From Synergistaceae bacterium (GTDB taxonomy: Bacteria; Synergistota; Synergistia; Synergistales; Aminobacteriaceae): 55,155 bases of DNA. The notes beneath the pieces were generated by a model, which searched no databases, was not told where the DNA came from, and worked only from the letters and a program-made list of their open reading frames with translations. This document shows, piece by piece, positions 8,447 to 17,767 of the stretch (the first letter of the stretch is position 1; every line of letters begins with the position of its first letter). Made by a program: the position numbers and the translations under genes. The DNA lies in contig JAFSKE010000124.1 of NCBI GenBank assembly GCA_017449135.1, positions 1 to 55,155 on the forward strand, in the 5' to 3' direction.

Positions 8447-8959
8447 ATGCAGGCTAAGGAGTCAAACAAAAATTTGAAACGTTACACAATCGTTACTGCA
8501 ATGGATAACGAAGCAGGTGTTTTATCACAGCTCGCACATTTATTTTCACGAAAGGGCTACAACATTGAGACCATAGCGGCAGGCTGGACAACGGATCAGA
8601 ATGTTACAAGATTTACGATTGAAATTTATTCTGACGATGAGAAAATTAAATTGCTCTGCAACCAGTTAAGAAAATTAGTTCCGATTCATTACGTTGAAAT
8701 TCTTGATCCTTCAAAATCGATTCGCCGTGAATTAATGCTGGTTCGGGTTAAAGCAGCCGACAGGGCATCGAGAAACGAGATTATTCAAATTGGAAATATT
8801 TTCAGAGGTTCGGTAATCGACATCACGCCTGACAGCATTACGTTATCAGTTACTGGCGATGATCAAAAGACAAAAGCATTTGAGGACTTGTTAAAGGAAT
8901 TTGGAATTATCGAACTTGCCCGCACAGGAATTGTAGCAATCGAACGGGGAGAAATGTAG
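8447..8959 (+). CDS. ilvN: Acetolactate synthase, small (regulatory) subunit
   Basis: This 170-aa regulatory subunit starts at ATG 8447, 11 nt after AGGAG at 8431-8435; a longer frame beginning at 8390 inside ilvB is rejected. The N-terminal ACT domain is clear: YTIVTAMDNEAGVLSQLAHLFSRKGYN, then IETIAAGWTTDQNVTRFTI, which forms the valine-binding ACT fold in this family. The C-terminal domain (from RRELMLVRVKA, about residue 86) stimulates the catalytic subunit. It begins 16 nt after the ilvB stop, so the two subunits are made together. Confidence 0.95.
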   Translation: MQAKESNKNLKRYTIVTAMDNEAGVLSQLAHLFSRKGYNIETIAAGWTTDQNVTRFTIEIYSDDEKIKLLCNQLRKLVPIHYVEILDPSKSIRRELMLVRVKAADRASRNEIIQIGNIFRGSVIDITPDSITLSVTGDDQKTKAFEDLLKEFGIIELARTGIVAIERGEM

Positions 8960-8985
8960 ATTCTGCCTCCCCTCCTTTTGTTAGT

Positions 8986-8994
8986 TGTTATAAT
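8986..8994 (+). promoter_or_regulatory. Extended -10 promoter of gatCAB
   Basis: TGTTATAAT has TG at 8986-8987 and TATAAT at 8989-8994, a perfect extended -10 box without a recognisable -35. It lies 49 nt upstream of the gatC start. Confidence 0.6.
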
Positions 8995-9042
8995 ACTCAC
9001 GAAAAATTTTAATATTAAAACTTAGAAGGGAATAAAATAATT

Positions 9043-9333
9043 TTGAAACTTAACAGCGAAGAAGTAAACGCAATAGCACTTGAATCCCGTTTGTTACTGA
9101 CAGAAGAGGAACTTTCAAATGCCGTTCGTTACATCAATAATTTTCTTGACATGCTCGACAGATTCAAAGAATTAAATCTTGAGAATGTCGAACCTTTCAG
9201 CTTTGCGGAAACCCTTGAATGTCCTTTGAGAGAAGACACAGTTATTTCATTCACAAACACTCAGGCAATTTTTGACGAGAGCGAACACGTTGACGGGGCG
9301 TTCTTCAAAGTACCTCGAATTATGGAGGAATAA
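9043..9333 (+). CDS. gatC: Asp/Glu-tRNA amidotransferase subunit C
   Basis: A 96-aa GatC, the small belt subunit that stabilises the GatA-GatB heterodimer. The N-terminal helices (EEVNAIALESRLLLTEEEL), the LDMLDRFKELNLENVEPFSF segment and the C-terminal LREDTV plus FKVPRIMEE ending are typical. The start is TTG 9043 with AGAAGGGAA about 12 nt upstream. It is the first gene of a gatC-gatA-gatB operon with 3- and 6-nt gaps. Confidence 0.95.
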   Translation: MKLNSEEVNAIALESRLLLTEEELSNAVRYINNFLDMLDRFKELNLENVEPFSFAETLECPLREDTVISFTNTQAIFDESEHVDGAFFKVPRIMEE

Positions 9334-9336
9334 AAT

Positions 9337-10776
9337 ATGGAACTTTACGAGTTAAATTTAAGTTTTCTTGTTGAAGGACTGAAAGCGAAAAAATTTTCAC
9401 CCCTTGAAGTCTACGAATCCTGCAAAAACAGAATCGAAAAATGTGAAAAAAATATTCATGCCTTAATCACTCGCACTGAAGATTTCGCAAAGTCTCAGTT
9501 AAACGAAAACAATAACGGAATTTTAGCAGGTGTCCCGACAATCCTAAAAGACAATTTATGCACTAAAGGAATTAAAACTACAGCAGCAAGCAAAATTCTT
9601 GGAGACTGGAGACCGCCTTATGATGCTACAGCTTGGAAAGATTTACGGGAAGCCGGAGCAGTTTTAATGGGTAAGGCAAACATGGACGAATTTGCAATGG
9701 GAAACACCTGCGGAAATTCAGCCTACGGAGCAACACATAACCCGAATGATATTTCAAGAGTTCCCGGCGGAAGTTCGGGAGGAAGTGCTGCGGCAGTAAG
9801 TGCAGGTTATGTTCCTTTTTCACTCGGAAGCGACACGGGAGGTTCAATTCGTCAGCCTGCATCGTTCTGCGGTGTTTACGGATTAAAACCGACTTATGGA
9901 ATGGTCAGCAGATACGGTTTAATTTCTTACGGCTCATCACTCGATCAAATAGGCCCATTCGCAAGAACTGTCAGAGATTTACAGCTTGTAATGTCCGTAA
10001 TCAGTCAATATGACCCAATGGACTCAAGTTGTTTCAGAGGGAAAAAATTTGATTTCACACATTCCGAAGATGTCAGCGTTAAAGGTAAAAAAATCGCACT
10101 CGTTAAAGAATTTCAGGATTTCAAACTTGACACGCCGATTTCAGACGCAATGAAAAAAGTTCAAAAAATCCTTGAAGACGAAGGAGCAATAATTACGGAA
10201 GTTTCATTGCCTGTTGTGGCTCGTTACGCTGTAGCATGTTATTACGCTCTCGCAATGAGTGAGGCTCACACAAATCTGGAACGTTACGACGGAATCAGAC
10301 TCGGTTACACTGTTAAAGACGCTTCGGGAATTAAAGAAATGTTTGAACGTGTAAGGTCTTACGGATTTGGAAGCGAAGTTAAATCACGAATCATAGCCGG
10401 AACATGTTTAACAGAACCTTCAAGGTGTGAAGAATATTATGTTGCAGCAACAAAAGTCAGAACTTTAATAGCTCAGGAATTTACGAAAGCATTTGAAGAC
10501 GTTGATTTTATTTTACAGCCCGTAACACCTTCACTGCCTCAAAAAATCGGAGAAAATGACGATGACGAAATGAAAAGTTACGCAACGGATTTATACACTC
10601 TTCCCGTAAATCTTGCCGGACTTCCCGGACTTTCATTTTTCACGGGATATTCAGGAAATCTTCCCGTCGGACTTCAGTTAATCGGCAAACGCTGGAGCGA
10701 TCCCGAAATTTTGAACACAGGAATAATTCTCGAACGTCATTTGGGAACACCGAAAATTGCAAACGGAGGCGAATAA
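9337..10776 (+). CDS. gatA: Asp/Glu-tRNA amidotransferase subunit A (amidase)
   Basis: A 479-aa amidase-signature enzyme that hydrolyses glutamine and passes ammonia to GatB for Gln-tRNA(Gln) or Asn-tRNA(Asn) synthesis. The Ser-cisSer-Lys triad is visible: K71 in PTILKDNL, S146 in VPGGSSGGSAAA and S170 in GSDTGGSIRQPA. The spacing of 75 and 99 residues matches characterised GatA proteins. The ATG at 9337 follows GAGGAATAAAAT, 3 nt after the gatC stop. Full length, nothing missing. Confidence 0.97.
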   Translation: MELYELNLSFLVEGLKAKKFSPLEVYESCKNRIEKCEKNIHALITRTEDFAKSQLNENNNGILAGVPTILKDNLCTKGIKTTAASKILGDWRPPYDATAWKDLREAGAVLMGKANMDEFAMGNTCGNSAYGATHNPNDISRVPGGSSGGSAAAVSAGYVPFSLGSDTGGSIRQPASFCGVYGLKPTYGMVSRYGLISYGSSLDQIGPFARTVRDLQLVMSVISQYDPMDSSCFRGKKFDFTHSEDVSVKGKKIALVKEFQDFKLDTPISDAMKKVQKILEDEGAIITEVSLPVVARYAVACYYALAMSEAHTNLERYDGIRLGYTVKDASGIKEMFERVRSYGFGSEVKSRIIAGTCLTEPSRCEEYYVAATKVRTLIAQEFTKAFEDVDFILQPVTPSLPQKIGENDDDEMKSYATDLYTLPVNLAGLPGLSFFTGYSGNLPVGLQLIGKRWSDPEILNTGIILERHLGTPKIANGGE

Positions 10777-10782
10777 TCAATC

Positions 10783-12243
10783 ATGGCCGAATTAACTTTT
10801 ACACCGGTAATAGGAATTGAAATTCATATCAGATTAAAGAGCGACACAAAAATATTCTGCTCATGTTCGACAAATCCGGATTCTGAACCTAACACAAATA
10901 TTTGTCCCGTTTGTATGGGGCTGCCTGGAACATTGCCGAGATTAAATCATAAAGTCGTAGAGCAGGGAATGAGGGCAGGACTCGCGTTAAACTGCGGGAT
11001 TCGTCCGAAATCATTGTTTTTCAGAAAATCGTATTTTTATCCCGATCTCCCTAAAGGACATCAGATAAGCCAATGCGATTTGCCGATTACTACAGAGGGA
11101 TTTATTGAAGTTCATGACGAAAACGGAAATTTGAAAAAAATCCGAGTTCATCATTTGCATCTTGAAGAGGACGTTGGGAGCCTTCATCACAGTGCATCAG
11201 ACGGGAGGCTTGAAGGAGCTGCAACATCTTACGTTGACTACAACAGATCCGGAATGCCTTTAGCCGAAATCGTTTCGGAACCTGATGTTTCATCTGCAAA
11301 AGAAGCCGTTGAATATGTTACGACGTTGAGACGCAGAGTAATTTATTCGGGAGCTTCAGACGTTGAACTTGAAAAAGGAATGATGAGATTTGACGCTAAC
11401 GTTTCAATGAAATGTTCAGACGGACGCTGGGGCAGAAAAGTCGAAGTCAAGAACATGAACTCATTTAAGGCTCTTGAACGTGCAATCGAATTTGAAATCA
11501 AACGTCAGAGAAAAATGATGTTAAACGGCGAAGAAGTCAAACAGGAAACAAGACACTGGAACGACGCAAAAGGTGTTACAACTGCATCACGAACGAAAGA
11601 ATTTTATCGTAAATTCATCGTTGAACCCGATCTCCCTCCGCTTCATATTTCGCAGGAAGAAATCGACGCAGTGAAAGCAAAAATGCCCGAAATGCCCGAT
11701 GTTAAAGCAAACCGTTATGTCAACGAATTAAATATTCCCAGAGAAGTTGCGGACGTTATAACAGACGATAAAAATTTAGCCGCATATTTTGAAGAATGTT
11801 TGAAATTTGACGCTAACCCCGTGAGAATTTCGCATTGGGTCAGAACGGAAGTTTTGAGAGTGTTGAACGAGACGCAGAAAAAGATTTCTGACTTCACGAT
11901 CACGCCTGAGAATCTTGCAAAATTAGTTTCAAGGGTTGACGAAGGAAAATTATCAACGACACAGGGCAAAGAAGTTTTTGATTACATGTTCAAGAATAAT
12001 TCAGGCATTGACGAAGCGATTAAAAACTTGGGAATTACCGAAGGCGGAGTTGCAGGAAATGCTCTGAATGAAATAATACAGAACATACTCAAAGAAAATC
12101 CCGATGTCCTCGAAGAAATAAAATCAGGAAAAGACAAAAAGGGGAAAAAATTAAAATTCCTTCAGGGTCTCGTAATGAAAGAAACTAAAGGGCAGGCAAA
12201 ACCTCAGGAAGTCGCAGCAGCTATTGAGGAAGCCGTGAAATAG
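10783..12243 (+). CDS. gatB: Asp/Glu-tRNA amidotransferase subunit B
   Basis: A 486-aa GatB, the kinase and transamidase subunit that activates mischarged Glu/Asp-tRNA. GIEIHIRLKSDTKIFCSCST starts the catalytic cradle; the zinc cysteines are in IFCSCST and NICPVCMGLPG. DYNRSGMPLAEIVSEPD and DANVSMK are family signatures. The C-terminal tail (from about residue 330) is the helical YqeY-like tRNA-binding part. It follows gatA by 6 nt and ends before a strong terminator. Confidence 0.97.
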   Translation: MAELTFTPVIGIEIHIRLKSDTKIFCSCSTNPDSEPNTNICPVCMGLPGTLPRLNHKVVEQGMRAGLALNCGIRPKSLFFRKSYFYPDLPKGHQISQCDLPITTEGFIEVHDENGNLKKIRVHHLHLEEDVGSLHHSASDGRLEGAATSYVDYNRSGMPLAEIVSEPDVSSAKEAVEYVTTLRRRVIYSGASDVELEKGMMRFDANVSMKCSDGRWGRKVEVKNMNSFKALERAIEFEIKRQRKMMLNGEEVKQETRHWNDAKGVTTASRTKEFYRKFIVEPDLPPLHISQEEIDAVKAKMPEMPDVKANRYVNELNIPREVADVITDDKNLAAYFEECLKFDANPVRISHWVRTEVLRVLNETQKKISDFTITPENLAKLVSRVDEGKLSTTQGKEVFDYMFKNNSGIDEAIKNLGITEGGVAGNALNEIIQNILKENPDVLEEIKSGKDKKGKKLKFLQGLVMKETKGQAKPQEVAAAIEEAVK

Positions 12244-12261
12244 ACATCAATTCAACTCTAA

Positions 12262-12299
12262 GTCATTACAATTTTTATATTTGTAATGGCATTTTTTTT
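12262..12299 (+). terminator. Intrinsic terminator of gatCAB
   Basis: GTCATTACAA at 12262-12271 pairs with TTGTAATGGC at 12281-12290 (10 bp including one G-T pair, loop of 9), followed by ATTTTTTTT. Classic rho-independent form. Confidence 0.85.
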
Positions 12300-12303
12300 A
12301 ATC

Positions 12304-12331
12304 TTGAAAATGATAGATAAAATATTATAAT
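12304..12331 (+). promoter_or_regulatory. Promoter of the tetR-sulfatase operon
   Basis: TTGAAA at 12304-12309 and TATAAT at 12326-12331 are separated by 16 nt, one of the few sigma-70 promoters here with both hexamers. Confidence 0.65.
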
Positions 12332-12366
12332 AAATCACATATCATTTTGAGGTGCTGTTTATACAA

Positions 12367-13035
12367 ATGAGAAATACAGAAAAAGATTTAGCGGAAATGT
12401 CAGCAAAGCGGGAACTTATGCTAAAAACAGGTTTCAAAATTTTTTCGGAAAATGTTATCGAGGCCGTATCAATGCAGGACATAGCAAAAGCCTGCAATTT
12501 GGGAATAGCTACACTGTACAGATATTTTGCAACGAAACTTGAATTTGTAATCGCCATAGGAGTTAGACAATGGAAAGATTATTACATCGAAATTGAAGAA
12601 CTTTACAAAAAATCCGACGGTGAAAAAATGAATGCGGCTCAGGAATTTGAATTTTACCTTGACGCTTATATAACTCTCTACAAAAATCACAAGGATATTT
12701 TGAAATTTAACAGGAATTTTGATGTTTATGTCAGACATGAAAAGGCAACATCTGAACAAATGAAATCTTATAACGATGCCGTAAATGTTTTTGCGAAAAA
12801 ATTTCATACTGTTTTTCTAAAGGCAGAAATTGACGGAACTTTAAGAACAGATATTTCGGAAAAAAAATTATTCATTTTGTCAATGTACACAATGCTCCCT
12901 GTTGCTGCGAAATATGCAGAAGGTCTGGTTTATCCCGAAGAAAGCAATTACGAAATGACAGAGGAATTAACAGCACTGAAAAATATGCTTCTTAATGCTT
13001 ATTTAACGGAGAAAGGCAGGAAATTATTATCATGA
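12367..13035 (+). CDS. TetR/AcrR family transcriptional regulator
   Basis: A regulator of about 222 aa. The N-terminal helix-turn-helix is MQDIAKACNLGIATLYRYFATKLEFV, with the TLYRYF signature of the TetR recognition helix. The ligand-binding C-terminal domain is not recognisable. I chose ATG 12367, 12 nt after the SD GAGGTG (12349-12354); GTG 12352 overlaps that SD. The gene overlaps the sulfatase start by 4 nt (ATGA), so it probably autoregulates the tetR-sulfatase-maturase operon. The inducer is unknown but may be a sulfated compound (inference). Confidence 0.88.
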   Translation: MRNTEKDLAEMSAKRELMLKTGFKIFSENVIEAVSMQDIAKACNLGIATLYRYFATKLEFVIAIGVRQWKDYYIEIEELYKKSDGEKMNAAQEFEFYLDAYITLYKNHKDILKFNRNFDVYVRHEKATSEQMKSYNDAVNVFAKKFHTVFLKAEIDGTLRTDISEKKLFILSMYTMLPVAAKYAEGLVYPEESNYEMTEELTALKNMLLNAYLTEKGRKLLS

Positions 13036-14714
13036 AAAACTGGCCTGTTCATAAAATTGCGGCTGTTGGTCTGACAGCTTCATTTATTGTAATGAATGGA
13101 GGCTGCGGAGGAGGAAATTCAAATAACATTCCCAAAAATTATAATGTCATGCTGATAGTTACGGATCAGGAACATTATTTTTCGCAGTACCCTCAAAATT
13201 CAAATTACAAGGCTCGAAAATTATTAGCTGAAATGGGAACTACTTTTGAAAAACACTATGTCTGTTCTAACATGTCAACTTCATCACGCTCAACGATTTT
13301 TACGGGACATCACGTTCAGGACACCGGAATGACAGATAACACAGATTTTCCATGGCAAAATCCCATGAGCAGTTCTCTAAGGACTATCGGAGACATCATG
13401 AATGACGCAGGATATTATTCAGCAATAAAAGGAAAATGGCATCTCGGAGATTCTTCAATCGAAGGTGGAACGTCAAACATAACTGATTTAACTGACTACG
13501 GTTTTCGTGATTGGGGAGGAACAGACTACATTGGCAGCGTATGGCAGGGACACGAGAAAGACCCTGTTGTTGTTTCTGAAGCTGTTGAATGGCTCGGTGA
13601 TAAAGGAAAGAATCTAAATTCCGAAGGCAAACCTTTTTTCCTGTTATTAACTATGATTAATCCTCATGATATTATGGACTATGACATAACAGGTTATAAA
13701 AGCCCCAAACTTCATTTGGGAGGCAGACCAAGCGATTCAATTTATGATGTCAGCTATGATGTTCCTGTTCCTTCGACATATAACTTTGATTTAACTGCTG
13801 ATGATGTTCCGCAGGGAATAAAACTCTACAATAACAACTGGGGGATTTTAGCAGGCTCATTTGATGTAAGCGACACTGAAACGACCGGAAAATCACTTCC
13901 CGAACTCTGGAAAGATTATCAAAATTATTATTTCAACTGTATTCAGGATTCTGACAACAACCTTCAAAAAGTCATAGACACCCTGCGAGAAAATGACATG
14001 CTGAAAAACACGATAATAATTTTCACTGCGGATCATGGAGAAATGCACGGCTCTCACGGATTGAAAGGCAAAGGAGGTTTTGTTTATGAGAATAATATTC
14101 ACGTTCCTTTGATAATCGTACACCCTGATTATAACGGCGGACAAAAAATTTCAGCACTCACAAGCCACATTGATTTGGCCGCAACTCTTGCTGACATTGC
14201 GAAAATTTCAGAGGATATTCCCGGAAAAAGTTTAATGCCTTTAATAAAAGGTGAAAAAAATTCCGTCAGGGATACTGCGTTATTTTGTTATGAAATGATT
14301 TCAATGTCTGTTCCGATAGAAGTTGTGAGCGGTGAAGTTTCATATACAAAAGGTCTTTCAAATATGCTGCAGCGTCCGAATCAGAGCATGGACAGGGGAA
14401 TAATGAGAGGAATTATAACTGAGGACGGCTACAAGTTCGCAAGATATTTTTCTCCTCGCCAGTTCAATACTCCTACAACTTTCGATGAACTTTTCACAAG
14501 CAACGATGTTCAGGTTTTTAACATGAATGCTGATAAAGATGAAACGGATAATCTTGCAGGCAAATCAAAACGTGAGGCTAACAGAGAACTTATAATGAGG
14601 CTTAACGGACTTATGAACAACACTATCGCAAAGGAAGTTACAAACGAGAGCAGCGAACATATTTTGAAACCTCTGCTTGATTATTTGTCTGCACTTCATA
14701 AAGTAAATGTTTAA
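13032..14714 (+). CDS. Exported sulfatase with Ser-type active site
   Basis: A 560-aa alkaline-phosphatase-superfamily sulfatase. The N-terminus has a hydrophobic segment ending near MNGGCGGG, possibly a lipobox (C25). NVMLIVTDQEH is the first metal-binding strand (Asp-Gln instead of Asp-Asp); ADHGEMHGSHG near residue 334 is the second metal site. The active-site motif reads S82-T-S-S-R86 followed by STIFTG. S82 occupies the formylglycine position, but the usual Pro (C/S-x-P-x-R) is Ser. The maturase gene overlaps the stop by 8 nt, which supports a Ser-type sulfatase. The substrate is unknown. Confidence 0.88.
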   Translation: MKNWPVHKIAAVGLTASFIVMNGGCGGGNSNNIPKNYNVMLIVTDQEHYFSQYPQNSNYKARKLLAEMGTTFEKHYVCSNMSTSSRSTIFTGHHVQDTGMTDNTDFPWQNPMSSSLRTIGDIMNDAGYYSAIKGKWHLGDSSIEGGTSNITDLTDYGFRDWGGTDYIGSVWQGHEKDPVVVSEAVEWLGDKGKNLNSEGKPFFLLLTMINPHDIMDYDITGYKSPKLHLGGRPSDSIYDVSYDVPVPSTYNFDLTADDVPQGIKLYNNNWGILAGSFDVSDTETTGKSLPELWKDYQNYYFNCIQDSDNNLQKVIDTLRENDMLKNTIIIFTADHGEMHGSHGLKGKGGFVYENNIHVPLIIVHPDYNGGQKISALTSHIDLAATLADIAKISEDIPGKSLMPLIKGEKNSVRDTALFCYEMISMSVPIEVVSGEVSYTKGLSNMLQRPNQSMDRGIMRGIITEDGYKFARYFSPRQFNTPTTFDELFTSNDVQVFNMNADKDETDNLAGKSKREANRELIMRLNGLMNNTIAKEVTNESSEHILKPLLDYLSALHKVNV

Positions 14715-15780
14715 TGACAGCAGAACTTATGCAATAATGGCAAAGCCCGTATCAAGTGCCTGCAACCTTCACTGTACATACTGCTACTATACGGGCAAAA
14801 AAGCTCTTTTGAACATAGAACCTGCGATAATGTCTCATGAAGTTCTTGAAAATTTCACAAGACAAAATATTTCAATGCACGGTCAAAACGCTGTGATTGA
14901 ATTTGCATGGCACGGCGGAGAACCTTTGCTTGCCGGGCTTGATTTCTTTCACGAAGCAATTAATCTCCAAAAAAAATATGGAACCGGTCGCAAAATTCTT
15001 AACACCCTGCAGACAAACGGAATTTTATTGAATGGGGAATTTTGTAAATTTTTCAAAGCTAATAATTTTCTGTTGGGAGTAAGCATTGACGGTTCTGAAA
15101 ATCTGCATAATGTTTATCGTGAAGATTCATTTGCAAAGACAATGAGGGGAATTGAACTGCTCAAAAAATATGGAGTTCCATTTAATACACTTACAGCAGT
15201 TAATGACGTAAATTCACAAAAACCTCGTGAATTATATTTTTTTCTTCGTGAACTTACGGACTATATTCAGTTTCTTCCGGTTGTTGAATTTCATGATGAC
15301 AGGAATTTTGTAAAACCTTTTTCCCTTGAGCCCGAACAGTGGGGAAAATTTTTATGTGAAATTCTTAATTTATGGCTAAAGTATGATAAAAACAAAAAAC
15401 ATGTCCAGTTAATTAACTCGGCAATCGAAAATCTATATAATATTCCCTGTTCATTATGCGTACACAATCCTTTATGCGGTCATTGCGGCTGTGTTGAAGC
15501 AAACGGAGACGTTTATTCTTGCGATCGTTATGCTTTTTCTGCTTATTATCTCGGAAATATAGCTGACACAGATTTGAAAATTTTAATGAATCTCAACAAG
15601 GAATTTGGCTGCAATAAAATTTATGGCCTAAATAACGAATGCTTTGAATGTGAGTATGTAAAATTATGTTTTGGAGGCTGCCCCAAAGACAGAATAAACG
15701 GCAAGAATTATTTATGTGAAGGATATAAATTATTTTTTTCAAGCATAACAAAATTTTATGGCAGTCCACAATTATTATAA
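14707..15780 (+). CDS. Anaerobic sulfatase-maturating enzyme (radical SAM/SPASM)
   Basis: This 357-aa enzyme converts the active-site Ser or Cys of sulfatases to formylglycine without oxygen. The SAM cluster is C19-x3-C23-x2-C26 in SACNLHCTYCYY. FAWHGGEPLL follows near residue 75. The SPASM region binds two auxiliary clusters: CSLCVHNPLCGHCGC near 248-262, then CDRYAF, and CFECEYVKLCFGGCPKDR near 312-330, whose KDR includes the presumed catalytic Asp. It overlaps the sulfatase gene by 8 nt, so enzyme and maturase are co-translated. Confidence 0.93.
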   Translation: MFNDSRTYAIMAKPVSSACNLHCTYCYYTGKKALLNIEPAIMSHEVLENFTRQNISMHGQNAVIEFAWHGGEPLLAGLDFFHEAINLQKKYGTGRKILNTLQTNGILLNGEFCKFFKANNFLLGVSIDGSENLHNVYREDSFAKTMRGIELLKKYGVPFNTLTAVNDVNSQKPRELYFFLRELTDYIQFLPVVEFHDDRNFVKPFSLEPEQWGKFLCEILNLWLKYDKNKKHVQLINSAIENLYNIPCSLCVHNPLCGHCGCVEANGDVYSCDRYAFSAYYLGNIADTDLKILMNLNKEFGCNKIYGLNNECFECEYVKLCFGGCPKDRINGKNYLCEGYKLFFSSITKFYGSPQLL

Positions 15781-15808
15781 CCATAACTATCAGCTACCAT
15801 AAAATAAA

Positions 15809-16102
15809 TTAAAATTCCGGCTCTTTATCTTCACTCCGAAGCAAAAAAACGCTCTCACCTTCACGAACTAAATTATATTGCTCACGTGCTAAGTGTTCGG
15901 CTCCTTCGTCAGTCTTGTAAAACGAAACTTTTTCACGGTATTCCTGAACACTGTTACGTTTTGATGCAAGTTCGGCCTCTCGTTTTCTGATTGCGTCCTG
16001 AATGCTTAAAATTCTGTCGTACTCAAATTTATAGCACCCCGCAGCAATCGCAAAAATCACAAGCAGAATTGTAATCAGAATTACACGCTTTAACGATAAC
16101 AT
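15809..16102 (-). CDS. FtsB/DivIC-like septum formation initiator
   Basis: A 97-aa bitopic protein: one N-terminal membrane helix (VILITILLVIFAIAAGCY, about residues 7-24), a periplasmic coiled coil (SIQDAIRKREAELASKRNSV), then EHLAREQYNLVREGESVF, the conserved signature of FtsB/DivIC in the FtsQLB division complex. It begins 6 nt after argS at the end of the secA operon. Confidence 0.85.
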   Translation of the reverse strand: MLSLKRVILITILLVIFAIAAGCYKFEYDRILSIQDAIRKREAELASKRNSVQEYREKVSFYKTDEGAEHLAREQYNLVREGESVFLLRSEDKEPEF

Positions 16103-16108
16103 TTCAAA

Positions 16109-17758
16109 TTACATTCTTTCGGGAGCATTTACACCCAAAAGATTTAGACACGAAGCTATAACGTTTTTTGCGGCCATTGAAAGATTTAATTTTCCTTCGG
16201 GTTCGTCAATTATTCTGTTAGTGTTGTAGAAGGAATGAAAAGCTCCTGCAACGTTCAAAATATATCCCGTCAAAATATGAGGCGTTAAATCGTTCGAGGC
16301 CTGCGAAATTTCATCAGGGTAAAATGTTAATATATCCGCAAGTTCACGAGTGTTTTTATCGTCAAAAATCTCTTCGGGAATTTTGTTGTTGTCGGGAAAA
16401 TCTTTATTCAGTTTCGCAAACTCCCTCATAACTCCCGAAATCCTTGCATGTGCATATTGAACGTAATAAACGGGATTCTCATTCGTCTGTCTCTTCGCAA
16501 TCTCTAAATCAAAATCTAAAGGACTGTCCGAACGTCTCGTCAAAAATAAAAACCTCGCTGCGTCAGTTCCCGTTTCGTCTAAAACTTCGCTCAACGTTAC
16601 AAATTCCCCTGAACGTGTTGACATGTTTACTGTTTTACCGTCCCTCAACAGATTCACAAGCTGAATTAAAAGCACTATGAAATCATCAGGATTTTTTCCC
16701 ATTGCTTTAATCGCTGCTTTTACACGTGCAATATAACCGTGATGATCAGCTCCCCAAACGTCAATAACTTTTTCAAAATTTCGGGTTATGAATTTATTTC
16801 TGTGATAGGCAATGTCAGAGGCAAAATACGTCGGAACACCGTTTGCACGAATTAAAACCCTGTCTTTGTCATCGCCGATTGTGTCTTCGGTTTTGAACCA
16901 TAAAGCCCCGTCCTGTTCGTAAGCATAGCCGTTTGATTTTAATTCCTGCATGGCCGAGTTTACGAGATTATTTTCGTGCAAATATCCTTCAGGAAAGAAA
17001 TTATCAAATCCAACTCTGAACTTCTCTAAATCCTTTTTAATTCCTGACATGATAGTATCAGCCGAAAATTTTTTGAAGTAGTTTAGACTTTCAGTTAATG
17101 GCATTGTCAAAAATTTTTCGCCTTCGAGATTAATTATTTCTTTTGCAACATCATATAAATATTCGCCTTTATAACCGTTTTCGGGAAATTCGCATTTATC
17201 TTTATGGCCTAAAATTTCAAAATATCTTGCCTGAGTCGATTTTCCTAAATTTTCAATCTGAAGCCCTGAATCGTTCATGTAATATTCACGCTGAACATCC
17301 CAGCCCGTGAATTTTAATATTCTTGCGACAGAATCACCTACAGCAGCACCTCTTCCGTGTCCGATATGTAATGGCCCTGTAGGGTTTGCACTGACAAATT
17401 CAACTTGGATTTTTCGATTTTTGCCGAGATCTACAGAGCCGTAATTTTCACCCTGATTCAAAATATCCGAGACTGAATCAGCATAAAATTTCCCGTTCAA
17501 AAATACATTTATAAAACCTGCACCGGCAATTTCGATTTTGTCGATGTATTCGGATTTTAGATTTTCGGCGATTTTGTTTGCAATGTCTCTGGGATTCGAC
17601 TTCAAAACTTTTGCGAGCTTCATTGCAACACTTGCTGCCCTGTCTCCGTGTCCTTCGTGTTTAGGCTTTTCAAATTCGGCGTTAAAATTTTCAACTCCGA
17701 GAGATTTTACTGCTTTGTTTAATGCTTCGTTTAATTTTAAGACTGCAATATTCTGCAT
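16109..17758 (-). CDS. argS: Arginyl-tRNA synthetase
   Basis: A 549-aa class I synthetase. It has the N-terminal additional domain (residues 1-100), VSANPTGPLHIGHGRGAAVG with HIGH at 131-134, DVWGADHHGY in the Rossmann fold, and NMSTRSG near 378-384 as the KMSKS-equivalent loop. The C-terminal DALR anticodon-binding domain ends LLGVNAPERM. Length is normal for the bacterial enzyme. It lies between the secreted DUF3857-like protein and the FtsB-like gene in one reverse-strand operon. Confidence 0.97.
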   Translation of the reverse strand: MQNIAVLKLNEALNKAVKSLGVENFNAEFEKPKHEGHGDRAASVAMKLAKVLKSNPRDIANKIAENLKSEYIDKIEIAGAGFINVFLNGKFYADSVSDILNQGENYGSVDLGKNRKIQVEFVSANPTGPLHIGHGRGAAVGDSVARILKFTGWDVQREYYMNDSGLQIENLGKSTQARYFEILGHKDKCEFPENGYKGEYLYDVAKEIINLEGEKFLTMPLTESLNYFKKFSADTIMSGIKKDLEKFRVGFDNFFPEGYLHENNLVNSAMQELKSNGYAYEQDGALWFKTEDTIGDDKDRVLIRANGVPTYFASDIAYHRNKFITRNFEKVIDVWGADHHGYIARVKAAIKAMGKNPDDFIVLLIQLVNLLRDGKTVNMSTRSGEFVTLSEVLDETGTDAARFLFLTRRSDSPLDFDLEIAKRQTNENPVYYVQYAHARISGVMREFAKLNKDFPDNNKIPEEIFDDKNTRELADILTFYPDEISQASNDLTPHILTGYILNVAGAFHSFYNTNRIIDEPEGKLNLSMAAKNVIASCLNLLGVNAPERM

Positions 17759-17767
17759 TTTTATTAT

